A stretch of DNA of 22,867 nucleotides from JAUVDZ01 sp964346325 (GCA_964346325.1 CAYFUK010000015.1:1-22867); one strand, 5' to 3'; shown: positions 7,926-15,637, counted from the first letter of the stretch. Numbers and translations are program-made. The notes: generated by a model not told the origin, from the sequence alone.

Positions 7926-8933
7926 TTATTCTTTAGCTACTTTTTCACGTACTTCTTTTTCAATTGCTTTTGCAACCTTGGAATTCTTGAGCAAGAAATC
8001 TTTGACATTTTCGCGACCCTGGCCGAGTTTTAATTCTTTATAATTAAAGAAAGCTCCAGCTTTACGGGTAATTTCATATTTAGCCGACAAATCAAGAAGA
8101 TCACCAATATAAGAAATACCTTTGTTGTACATTATATCGAACTCGGCAATTTTAAACGGAGGGGCTATCTTGTTTTTTACAACTTTTACGCGCGCCCTGT
8201 TACCCTGGATCTGTTTTTGATCACCTGTGCCGTTCTCAATTTTGCCGATATTTCGTATCTCCATTCTTACGGAAGAATAAAATTTAAGTGCGTTTCCGCC
8301 TGTTGTTGTTTCAGGATTTCCGAACATTACACCTATCTTCATTCTTATCTGATTAACAAAGATAACCGTTGTTTTAGATTTACTTATTGCTCCTGTTAAT
8401 TTTCTAAGGGCCTGACTCATAAGCCTTGCCTGTAATCCCATGTGTGCATCGCCCATATCGCCTTCGATTTCAGCACGGGGTGTTAACGCGGCAACAGAAT
8501 CAACAACAACAACATCAAGCGCATTAGAACGAACTAAAGTTTCTACAATTTCAAGGGCCTGCTCACCGGAATCAGGTTGTGAAACAAGTAGATTGTCCAG
8601 ATCAACGCCTATTTTACCCGCATAAACAGGATCCATTGCATGTTCGGCATCAATAAATGCGGCCTGGCCTCCGGTTTTTTGAGCCTCAGCTATTATATGA
8701 AGACTTAAAGTTGTTTTACCTGAACTTTCAGGTCCGTAAATTTCAACAATTCTGCCACGCGGAATACCGCCGCCAAGGGCCACATCAAGTGAAAGCGAAC
8801 CGGTTGGGATTGTTTCAATCGGTACCTTTTTAGCTTCACCTAATTTCATTATTGAACCTTTACCGTAAGATTTTTCAATTTGAGTGAGAGCAAGATCTAT
8901 CGCCTTTCTTCTCTCGGAATTTTGATCAGCCAT
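7926..8933 (-). CDS. recA: Recombinase RecA
   Basis: RecA is the ATP-dependent strand-exchange protein and SOS coprotease. The 335-aa sequence has Walker A GPESSGKT (67-74), Walker B LDVVVVDSVAAL (139-150), the L1 region EGDMGDAHMGLQARLMSQALR (from about 157), the L2 region with GNPETTTGGNALKFYSS (about 205-221) and a C-terminal domain ending in a mixed KE tail rather than the longer acidic tail of enterobacterial RecA. It is first in a recA-recX unit. It has a strong promoter whose spacer is filled by an inverted repeat, consistent with damage-inducible repression. There is no Shine-Dalgarno before the ATG. Confidence 0.99.
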   Translation of the reverse strand: MADQNSERRKAIDLALTQIEKSYGKGSIMKLGEAKKVPIETIPTGSLSLDVALGGGIPRGRIVEIYGPESSGKTTLSLHIIAEAQKTGGQAAFIDAEHAMDPVYAGKIGVDLDNLLVSQPDSGEQALEIVETLVRSNALDVVVVDSVAALTPRAEIEGDMGDAHMGLQARLMSQALRKLTGAISKSKTTVIFVNQIRMKIGVMFGNPETTTGGNALKFYSSVRMEIRNIGKIENGTGDQKQIQGNRARVKVVKNKIAPPFKIAEFDIMYNKGISYIGDLLDLSAKYEITRKAGAFFNYKELKLGQGRENVKDFLLKNSKVAKAIEKEVREKVAKE

Positions 8934-8969
8934 AAATTAAAGGTTAAATGATATTATGATTGTGTGTTA

Positions 8970-8999
8970 AGTATAGGTGAGTGCTTGCTCACCTGTCAA
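8970..8999 (-). promoter_or_regulatory. recA promoter (TTGACA-18-TATACT)
   Basis: On the - strand a perfect -35 TTGACA (8999-8994) and -10 TATACT (8975-8970) are separated by 18 bp. The predicted start is near 8963, giving a leader of about 30 nt without a ribosome binding site. It is among the best-formed promoters in the window. Confidence 0.85.
8976..8993. promoter_or_regulatory. Candidate SOS-type operator in the recA promoter spacer
   Basis: The 18-bp spacer is GGTGAG-N6-CTCACC, a perfect 6-bp inverted repeat whose ends abut the -35 and -10 boxes exactly. A dimeric repressor bound there would exclude RNA polymerase. LexA is the obvious candidate by gene context. The sequence is not the E. 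coli (CTGT-N8-ACAG) or Bacillus (GAAC-N4-GTTC) SOS box, and no lexA gene is in view. Confidence 0.6.
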
Positions 9000-9013
9000 T
9001 AGAAAATTTTCTA
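9000..9013. promoter_or_regulatory. 14-bp A/T palindrome upstream of the recA -35
   Basis: TAGAAAATTTTCTA is a perfect 14-bp palindrome beginning right behind the recA -35 box. Its position and A/T content suit an UP element. It could also be a second protein site. Confidence 0.35.
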
Positions 9014-9064
9014 ACGCAATTATAACGCTTAATTATTAAGAAATTCTAAAATTTTTCTAAAATA

Positions 9065-9283
9065 TCACTTGTTGCTTTTCTCTTCTTTCTTGGATCCGGA
9101 CTCATCTATATGAAAAAAATTCTTTAAACTTTTTTCCGTACCGAATGCAACATTCTTGGTTTTGCAAATCGGACATCTGAAAACATATTTACGGCCGATC
9201 TTCTGCGCATCAACAAATTTTTCGCAGTCTTTGCAATAATATAATATCTCTTTCCCAAAGGGGTTGTTTGATTTAGGTTTCAT
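9065..9283 (-). CDS. Small zinc-ribbon protein of unknown function
   Basis: This is a 72-aa basic protein with two CxxC pairs, YYCKDCEKF (about residues 16-22) and FRCPICKTK (about 35-43). They are 19-20 residues apart in the pattern of a rubredoxin-like zinc ribbon. The C-terminal tail is charged and probably flexible. Its ATG lies 1 nt beyond the stop of the upstream membrane-protein gene, so the two are almost certainly cotranscribed. It ends in TGA, useful evidence that UGA is a stop in this genome. The fold is inferred from cysteine spacing only. The function is unknown; nucleic-acid binding or a metal-holding accessory role are possibilities. Confidence 0.75.
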   Translation of the reverse strand: MKPKSNNPFGKEILYYCKDCEKFVDAQKIGRKYVFRCPICKTKNVAFGTEKSLKNFFHIDESGSKKEEKSNK

Positions 9284-9284
9284 A

Positions 9285-10142
9285 TTACAGGTCCATTCTT
9301 ATTACTGAATTGGGGTTAACGGGGGCATCATCTTTTTTTTCATCGGGCTTAGATGTTGCAGCGGCTTCTTTAGTCAAAAAATCAGAATCCGGGTAAGGTT
9401 CTCTTCGTACTTTTGTTGAAGTTGAAGCAGTGGCCTGTTCCGGTGTCGCCGATTTTGCTTTATATTCACGAACGCCTTTGTGGCCTTCGAATCTTTCCTG
9501 TGCTATGGGTTTTTTCGGTTCAGCTTGAAGTTCGGGCCGAGGCTGAATTTGAGGTTCGGCCTCTGTGGTCTTTTGCTTTTCTTCAGCCTGTTCCTTTTGG
9601 AAATTATTAAGTTCAACTACAGGGTCGAGCTTTTCTTCGGGTTCTTTTACTTCGGTTTCTTTTTTGAATTTATTCAAAAATCTTACTGTTCCGCTTTCTC
9701 TGCTTTGCATTATACCGCCCAGAGTAACAGCTATTACACCTATAAAAACTATCAACATTCCTGCACCGTATTCCTTTGATGTTATATTTGTACCAAAATC
9801 ATTGTGAAAATAGACAGAATTTGCAATTAAAAGCAAAAAAAGACCGGTTGCGCCGCTTAGAACATAAACAAGCGATTCTTTCATCGGCAAATCGGGCAGA
9901 TTCTTATCAAAAACATAAAATCCGGTAAGTATCAATGAGAAAAGGCTGAGGCCGATAATAATAAAACCCACCAAATATAAAGGCCCCGTTACCCCAAGAA
10001 ACTGAACGCCATGATTAAATGTATCAATATCGCTATACCATGGTAAGACAGAACCAACAAGCGCCAGAAAGGCACCTATCCCAATCAGCTTTTGAGGCAA
10101 TGGAAGTTTTAAGATTCTTTCTTTGATAGATTTATCACGCAC
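9285..10142 (-). CDS. Four-helix membrane protein with long charged cytoplasmic tail
   Basis: This is a 285-aa protein that I do not recognise. The N-terminal half has four likely transmembrane helices (about 19-36, 48-76, 88-110 and 124-144). The first ends in LPWYSD, as in small membrane families with an extracellular loop. From about residue 150 the chain is hydrophilic, rich in E, K, P, Q and A, low in complexity, probably disordered and cytoplasmic. It starts with GTG (no better start nearby), with TATAAT 15 nt upstream on the - strand. It leads a two-gene unit with the zinc-ribbon protein. It is transcribed divergently from the glycosyltransferase gene across a 137-nt gap. Confidence 0.75.
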   Translation of the reverse strand: MRDKSIKERILKLPLPQKLIGIGAFLALVGSVLPWYSDIDTFNHGVQFLGVTGPLYLVGFIIIGLSLFSLILTGFYVFDKNLPDLPMKESLVYVLSGATGLFLLLIANSVYFHNDFGTNITSKEYGAGMLIVFIGVIAVTLGGIMQSRESGTVRFLNKFKKETEVKEPEEKLDPVVELNNFQKEQAEEKQKTTEAEPQIQPRPELQAEPKKPIAQERFEGHKGVREYKAKSATPEQATASTSTKVRREPYPDSDFLTKEAAATSKPDEKKDDAPVNPNSVIRMDL

Positions 10143-10157
10143 GCTAAGGTTGGATTA

Positions 10158-10163
10158 ATTATA
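10158..10163 (-). promoter_or_regulatory. -10 element for the four-helix membrane protein
   Basis: A perfect TATAAT on the - strand ends 15 nt before the GTG start. The -35 position (CTGTGT) is poor. The transcript would have a leader of only about 8-10 nt. Confidence 0.45.
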
Positions 10164-10224
10164 CGTCACTTTAAAACATAACACAGGGCAAAATATTTGA
10201 CAATTGACCGGGGTGCTTTAATGT

Positions 10225-10254
10225 TTGACATATAACTTTTTGCAACTGTATACT
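10225..10254 (+). promoter_or_regulatory. Promoter of the glycosyltransferase-nadK unit
   Basis: TTGACA (10225-10230) and TATACT (10249-10254) are separated by 18 bp, the same hexamers and spacing as the recA promoter but without a palindromic spacer. The start codon lies 25 nt beyond the -10. Confidence 0.75.
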
Positions 10255-10279
10255 AATAATCCTTGATTCTTTAGCGCTC

Positions 10280-11380
10280 ATGAAGATTGGCATAGACATT
10301 AGGGAAGCTGTTCGGGGCAAAGCAGGCAAAGGCTGCTATACCGCCCACCTTGTTGAGGATATTTTGAAATCGGATAAAAAAAATCGCTATCTTTTATATA
10401 CAGATCGTCCAATTGTTTTGTACCGGAATTTTGATAACGCAAAACAGGTAATAATCGATAAAAAAGGATTTAAATGGCATAGAGCCGCTTTAAAAAACAT
10501 TTATAAAGAAAATTGTGATTTATTTTTCGCTCCGACAAGTTACATAATACCCGCGCTTCATAATCCGAAAAAATTAAAAGTAATAATGACGGTACATGAT
10601 CTGGTTGCTTTTCTTTTTCCCGACAAACACAACAAAAAAGCGGTTTTAACCGAGAAAGCAACAATTAAAAAAGCTCTTAAAAAATCCGTGAGAATTTTAT
10701 CCGTTTCACAAAACACCAAAAACGATTTATCAAAAAAATTTAAAATATCCGATGATGCAATTAAAATTGTACCAAATGCGGCATCGGACATTTTTGAGCC
10801 TATTGATAAGGAAAATTTTGATCATTATATTGATGAAAAACAAATTCCCGAAAAATTTATTTTTATCGCGGGCACGCTTGAACCGCGTAAAAATCTGCCG
10901 GTTCTTTTTAAAGCTTTTGCGCAGGTTCTGAAAGAGTTTCCCGATTATCAGCTGTTGGTGGCGGGCAAAAAAGGGTGGATGTTCAGAGAAATTTTTGAAA
11001 CACAGGCAAGGCTCGGCCTTGATGGAAAGGTAAGATTTATGGATTATGTTCCGGAACGGGAACTTGTTTATTTATATAATCTTGCTTCTGTTTTTGTGTA
11101 TCCGAGTGTTTATGAGGGATTCGGGATACCGCCTTTGGAAGCAATGAAATGCGGATGCCCGGTCGTAACATCAAATATTTCATCTTTGCCCGAAGTGGTT
11201 GAAAACGCGGCTATAAAGATTGATCCGAAAGAACCGGAAGCTTTAAGTGATGCCATTAAAAGCCTTTTAAGAAATGATAAATTAAGAAAAGAATTAATAG
11301 AAAAAGGTTACAAACAATCGGAAAAATTCTCCTGGAAATTGAGCGCAAAGAAATTTCTTGATATTATAAAGACACTCTAA
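10280..11380 (+). CDS. GT4-family glycosyltransferase
   Basis: This is a GT-B fold, retaining glycosyltransferase of 366 aa. It has an N-terminal acceptor domain starting MKIGIDIREA, an internal TVHDLVAFLFP (104-114), then the nucleotide-sugar domain with GTLEPRKN (198-205), YVPERELVYLYN (about 256-267) and the E-x7-E motif EGFGIPPLE (279-287). There is no signal peptide or membrane segment. The family transfers sugars to polysaccharide or lipid acceptors at the inner face of the membrane; donor and acceptor cannot be read from sequence. It is followed 18 nt later by nadK. A second, paralogous GT4 lies at 19585. Confidence 0.9.
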   Translation: MKIGIDIREAVRGKAGKGCYTAHLVEDILKSDKKNRYLLYTDRPIVLYRNFDNAKQVIIDKKGFKWHRAALKNIYKENCDLFFAPTSYIIPALHNPKKLKVIMTVHDLVAFLFPDKHNKKAVLTEKATIKKALKKSVRILSVSQNTKNDLSKKFKISDDAIKIVPNAASDIFEPIDKENFDHYIDEKQIPEKFIFIAGTLEPRKNLPVLFKAFAQVLKEFPDYQLLVAGKKGWMFREIFETQARLGLDGKVRFMDYVPERELVYLYNLASVFVYPSVYEGFGIPPLEAMKCGCPVVTSNISSLPEVVENAAIKIDPKEPEALSDAIKSLLRNDKLRKELIEKGYKQSEKFSWKLSAKKFLDIIKTL

Positions 11381-11398
11381 AATCATTCATTCGAATTT

Positions 11399-12283
11399 AT
11401 GCCCTTTACCAAAAAACCTGAAAAATTGGATTCGGTTGCCATCATCACAAAAAGAAATATTATCGCCAATAAAGAGGTTGTATTCGAACTTGTAAAATTT
11501 CTTGAGAAAAAGAGAAAGAAAATTTACTTCGATAACAATTCCGCCGCTCTTTTCAAGCATAAAGAAGGAATGAAAAAAGAGAAGCTTCTGCGCACTGCTG
11601 ACATGGCTATTTGCCTGGGGGGAGACGGAACTCTTCTTAAAACCGCACGCAGAATGGGGAAAAAAAAGGTGCCGATTTTAGGTGTAAATATGGGAACGTT
11701 AGGTTTTTTAACCGAAACCACACCCGATAAAATGTATCGGGTTTTAAACCGGATTTTTAAAGGCAATTATGTCGTGGACCGTCGTTTTATTTTACGCGTA
11801 ACAATTTACAGAGACGGTGAAAAAATATATACGAATTTAGCTCTTAACGATTGCGTTATTAACCAGGGCCTGTTCGCCCGACTAATCGATTTAAGGCTCG
11901 AGGTTAATCAAAGAAAAATTATTGATTTTGAAGCTGACGGTATTATCGTAGCCACTCCAACAGGTTCAACCGGGCACGCTTTATCAGCCGGAGGTCCGAT
12001 TGTGCACCCGAGCGTGTACTCGTTTGTGATTGTGCCTATTTGTCCCGCATCGCTATCGGTTAGACCGATTATTATTCCAAATGACAGGCAGCTTAAACTA
12101 ACGGTTCAAACGCACCGTGTTAAAGAACACGTTGGATTAACCTTGGATGGTCAGGAAACATTTGACCTTGAATACGGAGACGAAATTAAAATACGGAAAT
12201 CTTCACGCTGGTTCGACATGGTTAGAATAACCGGTGGAAATTACTATAAAATGTTAAGAACAAAGCTTAACTGGGGAAGTTAG
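11399..12283 (+). CDS. nadK: NAD kinase
   Basis: NadK phosphorylates NAD to NADP, the only route to NADP. The 294-aa protein has GGDGT (74-78), LGVNMGTLGFLTE (94-106), an ND pair (150-151) and the long conserved DGIIVATPTGSTGHALSAGG (180-199), followed by PIVHP. A histidine sits where many homologues have tyrosine in the GSTxY motif (residue 193), a modest difference. The gene follows the glycosyltransferase by 18 nt on the same strand, without a ribosome binding site. Its last 4 nt overlap the 3' end of a convergent gene of unknown function. Confidence 0.95.
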   Translation: MPFTKKPEKLDSVAIITKRNIIANKEVVFELVKFLEKKRKKIYFDNNSAALFKHKEGMKKEKLLRTADMAICLGGDGTLLKTARRMGKKKVPILGVNMGTLGFLTETTPDKMYRVLNRIFKGNYVVDRRFILRVTIYRDGEKIYTNLALNDCVINQGLFARLIDLRLEVNQRKIIDFEADGIIVATPTGSTGHALSAGGPIVHPSVYSFVIVPICPASLSVRPIIIPNDRQLKLTVQTHRVKEHVGLTLDGQETFDLEYGDEIKIRKSSRWFDMVRITGGNYYKMLRTKLNWGS

Positions 12284-12843
12284 TTTAAATATTCCTTCAG
12301 AAATTCTTCAAAGGCATCCAGCTCCTCATTACTAAGCCGCTTCAAAAATTTTTTTTGTTCTTCATTTAAAAAATCATCATCAATATCTGTGCCTCCCAAA
12401 GCTCTTTGGGCCTGTAAAAGATTAATATATATATTTGCCGCTTCTTTATCTTCAATTGTGGGAAAAAGCTTATCCGTCATTTCATAAAACCCGCGAATAA
12501 TATCAAAAAGAGCATCCAGACTTTCAATTACACCTTTCGTGAGATCTTCAATAACTGTTTCATGATCAAAGGCACTTCGGGGTTGCTTTAAATCCTTGAA
12601 AGTTTCATTACATGTCTTCCAAAATCCGTGATTTAAACTATTAACAACTTCGGTTTTTTCTTCTTCGGAAAGCCCTTTTAATGAAAGCTGATCGGATAAT
12701 AGAACTTTGCATTCATCGGAATCAACAGCGCAGCATAATAACGTATGTATTCTTTTGAGTTCGTCTTCGGGTAATCGGGCGTACAGATCCCGGATTAATG
12801 TGCCTGCATCCAAAGGTAATCGAGGCATTGCTTCAGTATTCAT
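12280..12843 (-). CDS. Acidic helical protein of unknown function
   Basis: This is a 187-aa protein I do not recognise. It is strongly acidic and predicted mostly helical, without membrane segments, a signal peptide or known catalytic motifs. It has a small cysteine group (CCAVDSDEC, about 37-45) and a very acidic C-terminus. Coding status is supported by an excellent - strand promoter just upstream, an ATG at the expected distance, and tail-to-tail packing with nadK (4-nt overlap). It lies divergently from another unknown gene at 13031. A cytosolic binding protein is possible, but no function should be assigned. Confidence 0.7.
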   Translation of the reverse strand: MNTEAMPRLPLDAGTLIRDLYARLPEDELKRIHTLLCCAVDSDECKVLLSDQLSLKGLSEEEKTEVVNSLNHGFWKTCNETFKDLKQPRSAFDHETVIEDLTKGVIESLDALFDIIRGFYEMTDKLFPTIEDKEAANIYINLLQAQRALGGTDIDDDFLNEEQKKFLKRLSNEELDAFEEFLKEYLN

Positions 12844-12868
12844 AAAAAAATTTAATTACAGGAATAGA

Positions 12869-12897
12869 TTTATAGACTCAAAAATACAAAATGTCAA
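12869..12897 (-). promoter_or_regulatory. Promoter for the acidic unknown gene
   Basis: On the - strand TTGACA (12897-12892), a 17-bp spacer and TATAAA (12874-12869) form a near-consensus promoter. The -10 ends 25 nt before the ATG, and the A/T-rich leader has no ribosome binding site. Confidence 0.75.
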
Positions 12898-12910
12898 ATG
12901 CAAATACTTA

Positions 12911-12971
12911 AAAACCCTGTCTTGTTAAGACGGAATATGGATATATTTGCTCCCGGGAGGAGTGGGGTTTT
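12911..12971. repeat. Nested inverted repeats between divergent promoters
   Basis: An outer pair AAAACCC (12911-12917) / GGGTTTT (12965-12971) encloses two inner elements, GTCTT-GTT-AAGAC (12919-12931) and the perfect palindrome CTCCCGGGAG (12950-12959). Together they can fold as a three-way junction on either strand. The segment sits between the two divergent promoters, so it may be a protein site or a bidirectional structural barrier. Confidence 0.4.
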
Positions 12972-12989
12972 AGTTTAGCTTGACTTTGT

Positions 12990-13019
12990 TTGACAAACAT
13001 TTAAAGTAACCTCCTGTAA
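12990..13019 (+). promoter_or_regulatory. Weak promoter candidate for the coiled-coil unknown gene
   Basis: A perfect TTGACA (12990-12995) lies upstream of the ATG at 13031, but the best -10 in range is CTGTAA or TGTAAA at 18-19 bp. The -35 is convincing and the -10 is not. Confidence 0.35.
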
Positions 13020-13030
13020 AAATTTTACTT

Positions 13031-13981
13031 ATGGTTGAAAAAACTGAAAATATAACTTCGGGCAAAATAATGCATCGCATTTACGATTCCGAAATTTATA
13101 ATGAAATTATTGAAACGAATGTTAACAAACATGAATTAACAAATCATCAGCTTATTAAGCAATTGATTAGCAGGAGTGATATATTGCACTCTGTTATTTT
13201 ATTTATTAACGGAAAGTCAGATATGAAAAGTGCATTGGAAGAATTTACGGAAAAAATCAATCCATTGATTAAAAGATACGAACATATACACGGAGTTGGC
13301 GAAAGATTATTTTTTGCCGTGGCGATCGCAATAAAAGACATCCTGAATATCAAAAAAGAAACCAATGAACAGATTGAACAATTGCTGAAAAGCTCACCTG
13401 AAGAAGCTGAAATGGAGGCGGATTCAGAAGTTAAACTTGAAAAAGAAAATCCAATAAGCCTTAAAAAGGCAAAGCAACTGCAGATAATTATTGAAAGGAG
13501 TGAAGAAATGCAAAATCATGATCTGAATATTTTAAAAAAAGATAATTATTTGGAAGTTTGGTGTTCAACCGCCGATTCGGACGAAGGCAAAAAAATGATT
13601 TTAACAATTGAAAAAAACTCAGAATACTCTATTGGGCAGGCGGAACAAAGAATCATAAAAATCGCAAAAGAAAAACTGGAAAAAGCAAAAGAAAACTGTA
13701 AGAAGGCAAAATCAGAATATCAAAAGTTTTATAATTTAAGCACGGTATCTACGGAAACCGAAGAAGCGAAAGAAACTGTGGAGCGGGCAAAAGCGCGTGA
13801 ACAAATTGCAAAATTTGAACTGGATAAATTAATGGAGAATCCGTTGCAGCACTGGTTTACCGCTGAAAAATCACCTGATATTTCAAAAGATCATATAATA
13901 ATAGAATTCACCGGAGATGGATCCATAGTTATTACAGACGAAGGCGAAGAGTGCAGTGCGAACTTGGTGAGGGTGGAGTAA
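13031..13981 (+). CDS. Coiled-coil protein of unknown function
   Basis: This is a 316-aa protein with no recognised family. Residues 1-120 look like a mixed helical domain (VILFINGKSDMKSALEEFTEKI near 55-76). About 120-145 is an acidic linker. Residues 145-270 are highly charged and heptad-like (KEKLEKAKENCKKAKSEYQKF, 213-233, and the ERAKAREQIAKFELDKLM region), suggesting a coiled coil. The end is acidic, with a short strand-like IIIEFTGDGSIVITDEGEE. No signal peptide or membrane segment is seen. It is unlikely to be co-regulated with pckA, which starts 63 nt after its stop. Its divergent partner at 12280 is also unknown. Confidence 0.75.
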   Translation: MVEKTENITSGKIMHRIYDSEIYNEIIETNVNKHELTNHQLIKQLISRSDILHSVILFINGKSDMKSALEEFTEKINPLIKRYEHIHGVGERLFFAVAIAIKDILNIKKETNEQIEQLLKSSPEEAEMEADSEVKLEKENPISLKKAKQLQIIIERSEEMQNHDLNILKKDNYLEVWCSTADSDEGKKMILTIEKNSEYSIGQAEQRIIKIAKEKLEKAKENCKKAKSEYQKFYNLSTVSTETEEAKETVERAKAREQIAKFELDKLMENPLQHWFTAEKSPDISKDHIIIEFTGDGSIVITDEGEECSANLVRVE

Positions 13982-14044
13982 TTTTAAACTTGCCCGATTA
14001 ATTCCAGAAGTTTAAGATACGCATGGAATTTAATTAAAAAAATC

Positions 14045-15592
14045 ATGTCTAATTTCGCAAACCTTCCCGAAGATTGGAATCTTATTTACAATCCTTCTTT
14101 TGACGAGCTCGATAAAATGATCGAAAAAATGCCGAATGCGCGCAAAACCAAATACGGCAACTGGAATGTGGCAACAAAGGTTGTGGCAAGGTCCGGCCCT
14201 TCAACTTATATTGTTTCGAACAATCCGGATGAACACACAATGCAAACAATCACAAAAGAAGAAGGCGATAAAATGGCACGGTTACAGAACGAATATATGA
14301 AAGACAAAGATATGATTGTGATAGACGGATATATTGGCAATGATCCGGAATTCAGAGTAAAAGCGCGTTTGATATGCGAACCGTCGATAGCAAACATCGC
14401 GGCTATGCAAAAAACAATGTATTATCCTTTGGAATCTCATGAAAACGAGGATTACGAACCGGAACTTACAATAATCTATACACCCGATTTGAAGGCTGAA
14501 GGATATCCGGAGGATCGTTTGATTGCGGTTGATGTAGATAATTACGTTACACGAATTTTTAATTCGGATTATTTCGGAGAATCAAAAAAAGCGGGCTTAA
14601 GAATGTGGAATAAAATGGTTTATGACAAAGGCGGTCTGGCACTACACGCAGGCGCCAAAATAGTACCGACTTCGGAAGGCGAAAAAACACTTTTGATTAT
14701 AGGCCTTAGCGGAACCGGAAAAACAACCACAACTTTTACTTCGCAGAATAATTCACGACCGGTGCAGGATGACTTTTTGGCTTTGATGCCGGACGGCAGT
14801 GTATTTGCAACCGAAGCGGGGTGTTTTGCAAAAACTTTCGGTTTAAAACCCGAAACCGAAGAAGCCATTTATAATGCTACTATCGATAACAAAGCTTATC
14901 TTGAAAATGTTTCAATGAATGATGAAGGCGAGCTCGACTTTTTTGATACATCTTACACTAAAAACGGACGCGCGGTATTCAGCCTGGATGCGATTCCGAA
15001 TGCCGGAAAAGCAAGCGAGATTGAAAAAGCGGATGCATTAATTATTTTGAACAGAAACGAAAATATAGTACCTGCGGTTGCAAAACTTAACCGTGAACAA
15101 GCTGCTGCATACTTTATGCTTGGCGAAACAACAGGCACCTCTGCAGGCGGCGCAGCTGAAGCGGGCAAAGCTTTACGAATACCCGGAACAAACCCTTTCT
15201 TCCCTTTACTTGATGATTATCAGGGAAATCGCCTGGAAGAACTGCTCGGCGAAATAGACATGCAAAGCTATCTTATGAACACCGGGCGTGTTGGAGGCCC
15301 TGAGTATATTGAGGAATCGAAAAAAGTAAAAATCCCCCACTCTTCCGCATGTGTTAAAGGCATAGCGGAAAACACAATTAAATGGCAAGAGGACCCTGAT
15401 TTTGGATATATGGTGGCAAGCGAGGTGCCGGGTGTGGATGATATTGAAATTATTCAGCCGCGACGTTTATACGAAAGAACGGGACAGCTCGATGAATATA
15501 AAGAAATGGTTGCGAATCTTAAAACCGAACGCCTGGAATACCTTAAAAAATATCCAAAGCTGGATGATTCGATTAAAGAGGTGTTTGGGTAA
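14045..15592 (+). CDS. pckA: Phosphoenolpyruvate carboxykinase (ATP)
   Basis: This enzyme converts oxaloacetate and ATP to PEP, CO2 and ADP in gluconeogenesis, or runs in reverse to conserve ATP in fermenters. The 515-aa protein has VIDGYIGNDPEFRVKARLI (about 92-110), the P-loop GLSGTGKTTTT (220-230), the metal-binding QDDF (241-244), EAGCFAKTFGL (257-267), then NENIVPAVAKLNREQAAAYF and MNTGRVGGP. It is divergent from the E. coli enzyme: HAGAK replaces the usual HCSAN, and GYIGNDP the usual AFAGADP. The nucleotide and metal motifs are intact, so activity is expected. It faces glutamate dehydrogenase, with a small palindromic repeat array between. Confidence 0.9.
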   Translation: MSNFANLPEDWNLIYNPSFDELDKMIEKMPNARKTKYGNWNVATKVVARSGPSTYIVSNNPDEHTMQTITKEEGDKMARLQNEYMKDKDMIVIDGYIGNDPEFRVKARLICEPSIANIAAMQKTMYYPLESHENEDYEPELTIIYTPDLKAEGYPEDRLIAVDVDNYVTRIFNSDYFGESKKAGLRMWNKMVYDKGGLALHAGAKIVPTSEGEKTLLIIGLSGTGKTTTTFTSQNNSRPVQDDFLALMPDGSVFATEAGCFAKTFGLKPETEEAIYNATIDNKAYLENVSMNDEGELDFFDTSYTKNGRAVFSLDAIPNAGKASEIEKADALIILNRNENIVPAVAKLNREQAAAYFMLGETTGTSAGGAAEAGKALRIPGTNPFFPLLDDYQGNRLEELLGEIDMQSYLMNTGRVGGPEYIEESKKVKIPHSSACVKGIAENTIKWQEDPDFGYMVASEVPGVDDIEIIQPRRLYERTGQLDEYKEMVANLKTERLEYLKKYPKLDDSIKEVFG

Positions 15593-15637
15593 GTACCGAG
15601 TACGTCTGGGTACCGAGTACGTTTGGGTACCGAGTAC
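15593..15637. repeat. 17-bp tandem repeat array with palindromic core
   Basis: Two full 17-bp units (15593-15609 and 15610-15626, one C/T difference) and a partial third (15627-15637) lie between the convergent pckA and gdhA. Each holds GTAC-CGA-GTAC, which can fold as a tiny hairpin; the last is a perfect GGTAC-CGA-GTACC. The array starts directly after the pckA stop. It may act as a bidirectional transcript end or be a minisatellite. Confidence 0.8.

Noticed and set aside
13009..13015. CCTCCTG before the gene at 13031, resembling the 16S rRNA 3' end
   Set aside because: It is the wrong sense for a ribosome binding site and short enough to be chance.
15593..15637. CRISPR-like repeat array
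   Set aside because: Units are 17 bp, directly abutting with no spacers, and there are no cas genes.
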